Source: Paramecium tetraurelia (taxonomy: Eukaryota; Ciliophora; Oligohymenophorea; Peniculida; Parameciidae). Taken from it: a stretch of 64,000 nt of DNA. The stretch is from assembly GCF_000165425.1 (NCBI RefSeq), contig NW_001799038.1:62001-126000 (forward strand). Direction: 5' to 3'. The notes under the pieces are model-generated. The model made no database searches, was not told where the DNA came from, and was given only the letters and a program-made list of their open reading frames with translations. Positions 24,005-35,455 of this stretch are shown one piece after another; within the stretch, counting starts at the first letter, position 1, and each line of letters begins with the position of its first letter. Made by a program: the position numbers and the translations under genes.

Positions 24005-24739
24005 TCAAATAAATTAATTCTCGTCACAAATTATTATTATAATCAAATTAAGAGAGTTTTTACTTCACATCAACTTTTGTATTAGCATAATTAAATTCTT
24101 GAATAATTGGCTTGATAATCAAAGTTCAATTTTGAAGTAATTTGAAAACATTAAATAACTACTTTAAAATAGGTTCTATGAAATAATTTTCTTTAAGATC
24201 AAATGAAGAACCTTTTAAAAAGATTTAAATAAAGTGAATTGAACAAATTCCAATTCAGAAAATCTATTGCTTAAATAATTATTTTCCAAATATTATTGGT
24301 TTTTGTTATTAATCTACAAAATTCGTGTGTATCAATTATAATACTTGACTCCTAGAATAATATATTTATTCTAACTCTCAGATAAAATAATCGAAATCAA
24401 ATTTTCTTATGAAGGATTAGCATATAAGAAAAAATAGTTTTTATTAAAATTAATAATTTTAAACAATTTTATCTATAGATATATTTATAAATATTATTCA
24501 TGTAAACAGGTAGACACAATTTGGCGACAACTAATTTAGAATTAACAGGGGATTCAAACATAAATGCATAACACCATTTTATTAATTATAATATCTTAAG
24601 ATATTATAATTAAATAATATAGTATATTTACATTTGTTCGTAATAAGTAATTATCTTATTTCCTTTAAATTAACAGGGCATAAGAGCATAAGACATAAAT
24701 TATATTGTTTAATAAAAGCATTTATTTAGTAAAAATAGT
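24005..24739. other. Spacer with coding-like minus-strand fragments
   Basis: AT-rich stretch between the HemW-like gene and the ankyrin gene. On the minus strand several short open pieces look protein-like (for example SQENLISIILSESQNKYIILGV and SNRFSELEFVQFTLFKSF) but fall in different frames separated by TGA. I could not join them with credible introns. This could be a decayed gene or chance. Confidence 0.35.
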
Positions 24740-25915
24740 ATGTTTGAATAGGAGTATTATAAGAGAATTATTGACAGATAAACTACTCCCAATAGATGCA
24801 ATATAAACACCTCCAAACCTTGGTTTCCACAATTGAAACACAGATTGGCTCTAAAAGGTAATGTGAAATAGAAAATATAGATTACGATTACAAATTTTTT
24901 GTGCTGCCTCCAAATAAAATGGTGTCCCTATTAAAGAAATAGAAGATCATTGTACCATCGGATGAGTAGATTAGAGAATTCTTGAGAAATCACTCACTTA
25001 AACACATAGTACAGTATGATGCTGGAGACTTTAAGAATGTTGAGAAGATTTGTGCATCAAATAGTCCTTCTCCATTGATGGTAAATAAGAAGAATAGAAA
25101 ACTATTTATGTAACAAAATCCAAATACAAATTACAAATTGATTGAATCAAAATCGTAGACAACACAGAAGTAATTTGATAGACATTCCTCAGTGCAACAT
25201 AGTAGAATGAGAGAACTGAAATCATAGCAAAATAGAAATTAGACCAAATAGAGAAAACATGGAGATGGAAGTAAAAGGAGCAAAAAGGAAATTGAAGATT
25301 CATGAAATCTCTGGTAAGTCTACTCCATAGATAGATGCATCTAATTTAAAATTCTTCACATAAAGCAATAAGAAAAGGAATCGGAGAAGAATAGAACTAT
25401 TGAGTCGTTCTTTGAAGAAGATCAATCTTTTAGGATTGCCAATCCATTAGGTGATGTAGAAGCGTATATTTAGTAAAAAAGCCTTTTCATGTCAATTTTC
25501 AAAGGAATTTATATTTGCATCTAAATAAAATAGAGTTGAACAGATGTAGAGTTTTCTAATAACACATCCTTACTTGGTGTTTTAATATGATTATTATAAT
25601 ATGACTGCCCTTCATTGGGCATGCAAACTAGGATATTTAGATATGGTAAGGATGTTATTACATTACCATGCAGATTTTGATGCAATAGATTTGATGAACA
25701 GAACTCCTTTGAGTATAGCAATAGCAGAAAATCATTAAGAGATGGTTAAATTGTTGCTAACTCATGGTGCCTATCCTTGGAGTACCAATTTAACAGATTT
25801 GAATGGACCTTTGCAACTCAATGCAGAGATGAAGAAAATAGTTGGATAAGCAAGAAAAATATAACTCTTTACTAAATGGAGCAGACTTAAATAGCCTACT
25901 TTGTGTATTTATTGA
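24740..25915 (+). CDS. Ankyrin-repeat protein
   Basis: About 370 residues. The basic, Q-rich N-terminal half is followed by at least two ankyrin repeats (MTALHWACKLGYLDMVRMLL, then NRTPLSIAIAENHQEMVKLLL). Ankyrin repeats mediate protein binding. One 23-nt intron lies near 24865; a second intron, whose length must be 1 modulo 3 (a 34-nt candidate lies near 25200), is needed to reach the ankyrin frame, and its exact position is unresolved. It converges on the SET gene with only 11 bp between stops. Confidence 0.85.
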
Positions 25916-25926
25916 TTGATAAGTAA

Positions 25927-27794
25927 TCATTTTTTGTAGTAATCGTCACATAATTTGTTAAAGTCAGTTAACCATTTCGTTAAGAATTTATCTCCATAAT
26001 CAAAGAACAGTTCCTCTCCAATGGATATATTTTTGGTGGTGAACCTACGAATAATTCTGGATATCTATACATAGCAATTCTCCATCTTCCCTCAGAGAAG
26101 AGAATCTAAGCCTAGCAATTAGCCAAATCTGATTTCTTCGTAGCATGATTGATATACCTCAGACAATTACTATAATAGGTTCCGTCTACTTACCACTTAT
26201 CATCTACTTCGAATAAGTAATGGTTATTGGTAATCCAATCACATTCTAAGATATAATCATACAATTACATTCAATAGCCATACTCTCATCATCTAACAAA
26301 ATATAATTGCCAGTGTATTCACCAACGAAATCACATACCTTGAAATTTTGGGCTGCAAACAATCCCAATCCATTACAAATTAAAGATTTCCCTAAAACCA
26401 ATGATTTTCGAATCTACATCAATAGGTTCTTATTTGAACATGATTGACACTTGCATAATTAAGGATCACATTCATATCCACTGATGTAACAAGGACATGA
26501 GTGTTTCTGTTTCTTCTCATCATAACCACACACTCTACAATCACAAGATTTTGATTTCTATTGACATTGTCCTTTGCAACAACAATATTTGTGACATGTA
26601 ACACAAGTGCATGAATTTGATCCACATTCTCCTTCATGGAAACAGGGAATATATTGTTAGGCATAATTATTCAAATTCTACTTTTTGGATGCTTACTATT
26701 ATTTTCGTTTCCCATTTGTCATGTGTTTCTTACTCTAACTCTTTAAGGTTTTAATTAAATAATTGATCTATTAACAAGTAACTGGGTATATTCTATGAGT
26801 TAATACTCGTGCCATAAAACAACAATTACTAAATCCAAATTCCAACATTTATTCAATTGACTTCTATTAAAACTTTTTCATCTTAGTTTAATCGACACCA
26901 TATTTGCCACATTAAGTGATATCTCTGCATCTCTATTCCATCTCGGTTTTATTATTCAATTTGTATCTACCAAAGATTTCTCTCAATAACAAAGAATTAG
27001 GCTTGAATTCAGTCTCATAAAAATTATCATGATGAGTAGGATCATCCTTCTATTAATCTTAAGGTTCTTCTTCTGGTTCTTTCTCAATGTACAATCTCTG
27101 ATTTTTAGAACTAAATACATTTATATAAGTACTGATAGTGCAAACTACACAGATATAAATTACAAATCGGACAAAAGTACCGATTGAACCTTACAAATTG
27201 ATATTTCACATTAAAATTTACAAACTAATCATACTTTTTAGCTTGTTTAGCTAAATAATAGGATTAAACTTAATCTGCAGAACAGCCTATAGCTTAAGCT
27301 AATTGTTGCAATTGGAAAACAACCTATAAGGATGTAAACTTCTCTTTGAATTTCTCAAAAAAGAAGTCTATAAATAATTTGTGTTCCAGCCTCAAATAGT
27401 GTTTACTATCATCTATGCTCTTAGCCAGTCCCTATTCTAGATTTTACACATGTTCTTCAATATCCTCTGTTAATTTGGTCGGAATAGAAAGAGGGGCTTT
27501 ATTAAATACAACTAAAATTCTACTTAAGCGTTCCAAGAGTACAGGAGTCGGATGCTGCAATCTAATGTTGCCAGGCATACTTTTATAGTAATTCGTCCTG
27601 ATTGGTAGATTATCTCGATTTCTCTTCACCTTGATATCAATTTCATAGGCTTCAGTCCTTATTACATTCACTTTGATTTCTCTCTAGATTTGGCCCTCGT
27701 CTTAAAGTAATGTCGATTGGAGATGCTGAACATACCTTTTGTAGAGCGTGTACTCCTCTGAAATTTATTCTTTGGTCATTTAGGTGCTTTTCAT
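25927..27794 (-). CDS. Enhancer-of-zeste-type histone methyltransferase (PRC2 catalytic subunit)
   Basis: 598 residues, introns at 27111-27132, 26246-26268 and 26045-26070. A zinc motif YFCPICNLYLCSLH precedes a cysteine-rich CXC domain (CFHEGECGSNSCTC onward) and a C-terminal SET domain: GLGLFAAQNFK, DFVGEYTG, HYLFEVDDKW, LRYINHATKK and GEELFFDYG. This order is specific to EZH/E(z), which methylates H3K27 (and in ciliates also H3K9) in PRC2. In Paramecium the EZL1 paralogue is required for silencing transposons and excising internal sequences during macronuclear development. Which EZL paralogue this is cannot be told here. Catalytic motifs appear intact. Confidence 0.93.
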
Positions 27795-27894
27795 TTTACT
27801 TCAAAAAAAATGAATAAATTATTCTCACTCAGATTTATGGTTGCAATTGTTATATAAATAAAAATGTAATTTTAGGAGATTTGAACTAATATTA

Positions 27895-29465
27895 TCAACT
27901 TTTTAAAAACTCTGAAAATTTATCAAATTACTTAAACATCTCATATTGTTCATCCTGTTCAAATAGTTATTATAAGGGTTTATAAAAGTCTTAAGGTTCC
28001 TTATTCAACCTTCTTAATCTGGTGTTTTAGGCTAATGTTTGCACACTAAAAGCATTGATCTATACTCATTATTAATGCATTACCTTCAGAACTTAATTGA
28101 TTAAAAATAGGTGATTTTTGCTATTGATTATTCTCCTACCATAAGATTCAATAAATAACTTCTGTCTTCTCAGTACCATATCATCGACCAAATTCACACA
28201 CTGTTCTTCATACCAGGACCATGCTTGTTCGTTTAACTAGGAAATATTCTCAACGGTTTTGAATAAGGGCAATTGATTTTTTAGCATATAGGGCAATTGA
28301 GCATTGGACAACCTTAAATCTGCGATTTATTAGTGAACATTCTGATCATCTTGATGAAATTACAACCAATTCAGTATGTTCCTCATATTACCTTTCATAA
28401 ATAAGGTAAGTATGAAAATATCTGAGTAATGGAAATTGATCTCTATTTCCTGAATCTTTAGAGTAGGTTTCTGAATTGCAAAGTTGACAAAAAATCCCCC
28501 TTGCTCTTTGATGTTTTCATAGATCACTTTCTTTTTTAACTCCACATTAATGAGGTTCAATTATCCTTTGTAAGTTTGTTCAATTAACAATATGATATAA
28601 ATGTATTTGACTATTTCATCATGAGAATATTGCACTAGTTCAAAGTTATCGAATAGTTCGTGATTCTACTAACAGTCTGCAATTATGAAGACTCGATACC
28701 TGTAATCCATATAAAGGGCACTCGCTGAATCTATAGCATTTTGGAATTGATGAATTTTGGAAGAGTCCCTCTGTGAACTATTATCTTCTTCTTGTTGCCA
28801 AATTCAGCATCTCCCTATTCTTAAGTAAATTTGATGTGCTGACTTGCAAACATCTCCTCGAATTCCCTCTTCTCTGTGTAATTGTAAGTCAAGAGAACAT
28901 CAATTTTGTATGCTCTCGCAATCGCCAAAATTGTACTCATCTTTCCACTCGCCCCATGGATATTTAACATCTGATAATTCCAATTTTAATTGTTCATTGA
29001 ATTCGACTACGAATACCATGACTCTGATTAATCTACTTAATCTTAGGCCAACATAGAAAAGGAATTCTTCAACCAATGTTTAAGAAATTACGTATTTTCT
29101 TGACTAATCAACTAAATTAGATATCAAATTACATCATCAATATGATCTGGAGTGTAAACATCACTCCAAATATCAGACATTTTTGTGATATTCAAATACA
29201 AAATTGAACTTAACATATTTCCAATCGAATCCAAATTTTGGATTTTTGATAACTACTGCATCAATTATCCAAAATTAAACTCCTTCATTATCTCATTTCG
29301 GTATTTTTATAACACCCTTCTTAATTGAAAACCTACTGATCCTATCAAAGGACACTTAATAAATTATTTTTGTTTTTCTTTTATCTCCTTCCTCTCCTTC
29401 TTATTTCCATTACTAAAGAAATTTTAGATGTTTTGATTGTTCTATACATTTCTCTTCGGCGGCAT
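27895..29465 (-). CDS. ATAD5/Elg1-like AAA+ clamp-loader relative with PIP-like N-terminus
   Basis: 500 residues after introns of 21, 23 and 24 nt. Starts MPPKRNVQNNQNIQNFFSNG, in which IQNFF resembles a PCNA-interacting box. The AAA+ part begins IWSDVYTPDHIDDLI and WLKN; the Walker A region is GASGKMST, which departs from GxxGxGK[ST]. VPFIWITD matches the sensor 1 strand and GNMRNILNWLQFH the lid helix seen in ATAD5/Elg1 and RAD17. ATAD5 unloads PCNA from DNA. The altered Walker A may mean weak ATP binding. Assignment within the RFC1/ATAD5/RAD17/CTF18 group is tentative. Confidence 0.72.
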
Positions 29466-30512
29466 TTCCTTAACTCAATTTTTCGCGCAAATATGAAATA
29501 TTTTAATTATCAATTAAAAAAAGATAATTATTTACAATATTTTATACTTGCTTCATACACAAACCCTCCGCATAACCTTCCCATTTATAAAGATCATCTA
29601 CATTTTATATAGAATTCATAATCTTAATTGGAAATCTTATCAAAAAAAATCTCATATTTGAACTCTATCCATAATTGTAATATCTATCATCTATTTAATT
29701 AATATGATGTGATACAGATATAAGAATCTTTCAAAGCCTTTGAGTTAAGTGTATATAACATTTCAGAATCAATATTTAAAAGAAATTACTCCAATTTTTA
29801 TGTGATCTGAAAATATTGTTCTGATATAGAAGTTATATGTAATATGACATTAAAATTGTATAGATATCATTCATTATATTAATCTACCAATATTTTTGTT
29901 AGTTGATTCGACTTTATATTATAATTTCAATCTTACTGAATTTTTGATTTAAATATAGAACTAATATTCATTAATACATCAGCTTCATTGAAACTAAACG
30001 TATACTAAAAACATGAAGAAGATAAATAAGAACATCCCTTTAGATTATATAAATAATCTCAATTATTTATAAAATACTTAAATATTGTGTAAATAAGTTT
30101 GGTGTATGCTCTTTTTCTTCAAAATTGTATCTTAACTTAAAATATCATCTTTTTATAAAAAGACCCCATAGAAATTCTTAAGATCTTAAATTATATAGTA
30201 CTCTGATGAGTGTATTAAGATATCATTTCATAATTAGATATTGAGAAAACGAAAGAATCTAAGCCGAATTGAAATTTTTGCCTTTTCTTAAAAACACGTA
30301 TATCACCACAGGTTTTGAAAGAACCCTATATTTAAATAGCTTAAATTCATGTGATAATATTAGATATATTAATTATAAAGAAGTAGATAAATGATATAAT
30401 TTTCTTATATATTTTATAGAGTACTTCTTGAAATATATATAGTTCTGTTTTGATTGTTGTTATTCTTCACATCAAAAAGGTTGTATATTTGTAATTCATT
30501 TTGTATTTATAA
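29466..30512. other. Long AT-rich spacer, no confident gene
   Basis: About 1 kb. A plus-strand reading frame at 30013-30318 is open for 101 codons and includes RSQIIQYSDECIKISF and RKRKNLSRIEIFAFS, but chance open frames of this size are expected with TGA as only stop. Otherwise only short fragments on both strands. It may contain control regions for the ATAD5-like gene, which points away from it. Confidence 0.4.
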
Positions 30513-30839
30513 TCAAATTATTTTATCAAGTAAACTCATTCTTCTTCTAAACCTGCTGGGATTTTAATCTTTGGTTTCATCATATGAAGCAATTACAAGG
30601 ACTCCTTCTTTTTTTATAATGCAGCACCCTCCCTTTTGAGTAACTAAATGCCATGGTGCTTAATGGACAGTATAATAAACTTTTTCATCTATGATCAAGG
30701 GTTTAGATAGATCTCTGGATATGTTTTCTACTTATTCCTAAAGGTTCTATTATTGGAAAGTGGAGTCAATCTGTTCATTGAATTAAACCAAAACTTGATC
30801 AACAGCGTTGTCTTCTTTTAAGAAATTGATATAATCCAT
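30513..30839 (-). CDS. Small profilin-like protein
   Basis: Intronless, 108 residues, starting MDYINFLKEDNAVDQVLVQF. The second half, KPLIIDEKVYY, QKGGCCIIKKEGVLVIASYDET and a final helix RFRRRMSLLDKII, follows the profilin order (strand, KKG..G..IKK, VIASYDE, C-terminal helix). Profilins bind actin monomers and poly-proline. Similarity is weak and by eye; it could also be another small alpha/beta protein. Start is 53 bp downstream of the kinase stop. Confidence 0.5.
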
Positions 30840-30891
30840 AAAATAATTTAAATTTAAGAATCGCAAAAATAAGTTAAATAATCATAATAGT

Positions 30892-31689
30892 TCAATTTAA
30901 GTTTCCTTCATCATTCAACCATTGATGCTACTTCACTTATTCTATAGTGAATCTAGATTTGTGATCAGGCTCTAACATATTTTGGATCAAATTTCTGAAG
31001 TGTTCATCTGATCTAATGATTTTTTTGTCAAAGTAATTCCAGAAGGCCTACCATTTTTTCTGTTCAATGGTTTACCAGAATTTGCACTCTGTTGATTTTG
31101 CAATGGTGAATGGAGGACAACCATAGCAAAGTGTGAAAATTAATACACCAAGTGCAAACACGTCAGATTTCTTCAGAAATTCTCCTATAATTAGTTTGTC
31201 TTCATAATGTAACTCAGGTGCCATGTAGGTGGAGGTTCCGCAATGTCTTGAATATTGCTTATTAGAGTCAACATAGACAGAGAGACCAAAGTCGATCAAT
31301 ATTACATTAGGTTCTTGGGTCATCATCACATTTTCCAATTTGATGTCTCTATGAACATAGTCAAGTTAGTGTAAGTATGATAATGCATTACTGAGTTATA
31401 ATAGAATTTATTTTATGGTGCTCTTTTAGAGAGTGCCACGTTTTGAGATTACTGAATAGAGGTCTTAATTCAAGAGTTCTGTGATAAACCATTTGTACTC
31501 ACCATCTGACTTCACAATTTTCTGAATGTTAGGATGAGTGATGGATTGTAGAATCTTGATCTCTTTCTCCCTTAGCTTTCTGGGGCATTCTGCCTTATAA
31601 ATTTTAATGGCACAGGTGTTCCCATCGTCAGTTAAACATTTATGAATGTGACCGAACAGCCCTTCTCCAATTTGATTTTGTATTTACAT
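30892..31689 (-). CDS. Protein kinase, compact catalytic domain
   Basis: Intronless, 265 residues, little more than a kinase domain. IGEGLFGHIHKCL is the glycine loop (third Gly replaced by His), AIKIY holds the Lys, [10 protein letters not shown] is the catalytic loop, LIDFGLSVYV the DFG motif and STYMAPELHY the APE motif; DVFALGVLIFTL follows. Tandem with the next kinase upstream, 73 bp away, and similar in layout. Substrate unknown. Confidence 0.93.
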
Positions 31690-31762
31690 TAATAATTAAT
31701 AATTTATTTATATTCCTCAATAATCACTCTGAATATCTTATAGAATAGCACGGCATCTTATC

Positions 31763-32590
31763 TCATTTACTTTTTAATCTCACTCTAATATCTGTTTCAA
31801 ATTCTTGTTACCAATCCCCAATTAAAAATGGATGATGTAATACTTCCTCAATTGTGAATCTATTCTAAGGGTTGAACTCTAACATCCCCTACATTAGGGA
31901 ATAAAAGCTTTGGTCATATTTATTCCTTCTATCCATAATTTACCAATAAGTCTACCATTAGCCTGATTAAAGTAAATTCCAGTAAGGACATGATTTCACA
32001 TTCACTTTATATGGTGGATGTGCGAAAGCCAAAATGAAGATACATACTCCTAATGAAAACACATCTGTTTTGGCTAATTCCTTAGCATTTATAAGGCCAA
32101 TTTCTTTAATTTCAGGTGCTAAATACTCCAAAGTACCTTAACATTTTTAAACGAAATTAGTATCCATAATTTCTGCGAATCCAAAGTCACATAGTTTTAA
32201 ATTGAAGTCTTCGTCAATTAATATATTTTCCAACTTGATGTCTCTATGGGCGACACTGATAGAGTGTAAATATTAAACAACACTAGCAAGTTTCTAACTG
32301 AAATGCTTCATTGAGTTTAAGTTTAAAGGTTTTTAGTCCTTTGCAATAATGTCAAATAGATCCATATCATTTAAAAGCTCTGTTATTATAAATTTCTTTT
32401 CGACATTGCTGTCTATAATCTTAATAATATTGGGGTGATTCACTTATTTAAGTAAAGCAATCTCTTTATTAATCATCTTAAGTGAATAATTATTTTTGTA
32501 TATTTTAATGGCGTAATTTAGATTTTCTATCTCGGCAACATAAACTGTGCTAGTTGAGCCAGTTCCAATAATTTAGTTTGATATTTTCAT
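31763..32590 (-). CDS. Protein kinase, tandem neighbour
   Basis: Intronless, 275 residues. [13 protein letters not shown] glycine loop, YAIKIYK lysine, [13 protein letters not shown] catalytic loop, [10 protein letters not shown] and [10 protein letters not shown] very short N-terminus (MKISNQ) and a C-terminus ending soon after the domain. Shares architecture and the TEL...DLFDIIAK-type hinge with the preceding kinase, so the two are probably a tandem duplication, well diverged. Confidence 0.93.
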
Positions 32591-32964
32591 TTTTTTTTAT
32601 TTTATAATTAATATTATTTAAAAACACTATTATCAAATTTAAACATCAATTCTTGTAACTTCCTTATTAAATGATAAACTGGATTTTATAATGTAATAAT
32701 CATCGTGTCAATTAAATTATATCATCAGAATAGTGTTTACTCTTGCTTTTACAATCCCTAAAAAATGTTTTTATATGCAAAAAATACTATCTAATAAGAT
32801 ATATGATATAGAATTGTTTTTATATTTATCAATTCTCATATTTCTATTATTCAATTGGTTTATTTTGATAGTTACAAATATTGTTTATATATTAATATTC
32901 ATTTGGAATTACTGTGTCTTTTCTTCATTAATTAATATATATTATATTTATAGAAAATAAGAAA
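32591..32964. other. Spacer with a hydrophobic ORF, possible 5' exon of membrane RING gene
   Basis: A plus-strand frame at 32733-32960 encodes three or so very hydrophobic segments (ELFLYLSILIFLLF, NIVYILIFIWNYC). It ends just before the ATG of the membrane RING gene and lies in a different frame. It may be an upstream exon adding membrane spans, but no well-formed short intron joins the two. AT-rich DNA alone can give such translations. Confidence 0.3.
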
Positions 32965-34125
32965 ATGAGTAAAGAAATTTAAGTTTCATATTCTCACTAG
33001 ATTCCAAGTTGGTATTCTAGTTCTAGTTGCACTGAATATTATTTAAAATATAAATCTATCACATCTTTAAATATTATTTTTTTAGCTTTATTCAATTTTG
33101 GCACGAATTCTGCCCTTTATATCCATTTATTAATATCTATTGCCAATTGCTTAATTATATATTCTTAGTGCAAAAAGTAAAACTTATACTAAATATTAAA
33201 AATATTGCACATATTATAGTCTTATAATTCATTTTAGAGATGGCCATAAAATTAAAATACATTAGAAAATCATATCAATTAAATAAGCTCATTTTATAAT
33301 TGGATATTTTTATAAAATAGTTCTTGTATTAATTATTAATTATAAGTTAAAGAAAAAGCCATGAATATAGTAATACTTTGCAAATCAATTCTAGAAGTAA
33401 AGATTGTCGATCCAAACTAAAAGATATACGATTATATGTGCAAAATTTTTGAAAGGCCGAAAAACAACATCATAGTATAAATATCACCCACTGAAAAAAT
33501 TGATTAAGAGGAGTATTTTTCAAAGTTTATGAATGAAAATCTTGATAAAATAGCATTTTATGTTCTAGATTCGAATGGATGCTCTATATAGTATACTAAC
33601 CAGCCGTATAAGAAATAGACTAGCATTACATAATATGGGTACTGCAGTCAAGAAACTGATGAGATCTCATTGAGTAGAACTTTAACGAGAAACATATCAT
33701 CACAGAATTTTGATATTGGTACTGTCAAAGTTATTTAGACTAATGTGTGTACATTCTGTACGACTTAAATTGAAGAGGATGATATTCAAACATCCTGTTA
33801 GCATTTCTACCACGCTAAGTGCTTTAAGCTTATAATAGAGAACTAATTGTTGTAAAAATCACCAGTTCTAAATTGTATGTGTAAAATTCAACTGAATTTG
33901 AGTTCCCTATTTCGATTAGACGATAAGTATGAAGCTGATTCCTTCAAACATAGATTTATACTGAATTAGTTGTCTGCATTAGAGAAGAATATATAGAAGA
34001 AGTTTGGAAATGAATTTAGGAAATGCAAGAATGTTAAAAGCTGTAAATTTTTTTATTTGCATTTACCTTTCATCTAAGATTAACATGAGTATTGCCCAGA
34101 GTGCTTATGGCGTATAAATAAATGA
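32965..34125 (+). CDS. Membrane protein with C-terminal RING/IBR-like zinc region
   Basis: Open for 386 codons without introns. N-terminal residues about 33-70 contain hydrophobic spans (LNIIFLALFNFGTNSALYI, LLISIANCLIIYS). The C-terminal half has CTFCTTQIEEDD...CQHFYHAKCF...CMCK, a RING-like zinc motif, and a final C...CKFF...H...CPEC cluster. Together these suggest a membrane-bound E3 ubiquitin ligase. A shorter start at 33361 is possible, which would drop the membrane spans. Distinct from the RING/IBR pair at 1-6.5 kb. Confidence 0.68.
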
Positions 34126-34228
34126 TAAATGATAAATGAATAATTAATGATATAAAAAATTTATTGATATTGTTTTTATCCTTTATATTTAAGGATTTGT
34201 AAAATGATAAATAATTAAATTTAAATTG

Positions 34229-34607
34229 ATGGGTGATTTTTAAGGTGAATATATTCAGTAGTTTCTTTGTAATATCAATTTAAGAAAAAAGGTAAGGATT
34301 AATACTTAACACTGTATTTAGATTAAAGAACTACTTAAAGAGAAAACAGAAATACTCCAAAAACTAGAGCAATTAGAAGTAGAAATATAACATAAATTAA
34401 TTAGAAAGAAGGAGAAAATTAGTCATTTGAAGAAAGGAAAAAAAGATTGAGAAGTCTGGCCAGTCAAATTGAACGTAATTTTTAATGCCCATTATCAAAA
34501 TGTGGTAAGAAATACGGGTAAAAATCAATGATATTATCATTAGAAGTGAAGGCTCATTAAACTAACATATAAAACTTAAGCATCCTGAATTAGTCAATAA
34601 AGCTTGA
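34229..34607 (+). CDS. Small C2H2 zinc-finger protein
   Basis: 98 residues after three introns (34233-34258, then 30 and 26 nt). The basic N-terminus (RTTQRENRNTPKTRAIRS) precedes FQCPLSKCGKKYG|SEGSLNQHIKLKH, a C2H2 finger rebuilt exactly across the last intron. Such single-finger proteins may bind nucleic acid. Only one splice combination gives this finger; reading straight through from the ATG gives a misleading lysine-rich 63-residue ORF. Confidence 0.8.
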
Positions 34608-34738
34608 TATATATTTTATTGTTCTAAACTAATTGAATTTATTATTCTTTGTTATTTTAAAATTAGGCTGTGAATCTGATCCTCATTTAATCTTTTTGGA
34701 GATTGATATTAATTTTAATTTATTTTTAAGTATTTTAA

Positions 34739-35167
34739 ATGTAAAAAGAAATTAGAACTGCTTTAATATCTAAAACACTATAAAAGAGATATAGTGAAAA
34801 GAATTCAATCTGGGCCTTAAATTAATTCTAAGTACTGATAACTTTTTAAGTGAGGATCTCTTGAAAATTTAATTCAGGCTTGATAGTATTATGTTTTATT
34901 TAAATAATCAATTAATCTGATTTTAAGAGTAAAATTAACTCATAGTTAATAAACCCCTGAAAGTACCGATAAAAAAGCATAAACTGATAGTTCTAAAGAT
35001 GATTATTTGAAATTTGATAAACGAAGTACATTATAAATGGAAAGTGAGATATCAATTAACCATTGAGTAATTAGAAAAATAATTATTCATTTAAAAAGAA
35101 AACTAAAAATAGCTTAAAATGTAAAAGGCAAACAATAAATACTTTACGCCCTAATTACTCAGATTGA
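34739..35167 (+). CDS. Possible small gene, structure unresolved
   Basis: Starts MQKEIRTALISKTLQKRYSE. Protein-like pieces continue (DLLKIQFRLD, then QQTPESTDKKAQTDSSKDD and YLKFDKRSTLQME) in shifting frames. Joining them needs introns of 23, 44 and 31 nt, two with GAG acceptors, so the model is weak. After the stop at 35165 the same frame stays protein-like (DSAENSPRNHGSL). It could be a decaying gene. Confidence 0.35.
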
Positions 35168-35455
35168 GATTCAGCAGAAAATAGTCCAAGAAATCATGGT
35201 TCTTTGATAAATTCCTAATTGTTTTTATAAAGGATGAGTTTGAATAATGTTTTATAATTTATTTAATTGTAAATATAGGAATCTAGAAAGATAATTATAG
35301 ATAGTCTTATCATTTACAATCACCCTTATTGAATACTGATCATGATCCTTTGGCTAATTGGTGTAAACTTAATTATGTTTATTGCCTATTAAGTATTCTT
35401 CTTAGATAAATAGTAATATTTTATAATTTTTTTAAATAATATTGTTGCATTCTAA

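Noticed and set aside
26419-26664. 81-codon minus-strand ORF rich in V, N and H
   Set aside because: Out-of-frame reading of the CXC domain of the EZH-type gene; its Cys pattern appears only in the neighbouring frame.
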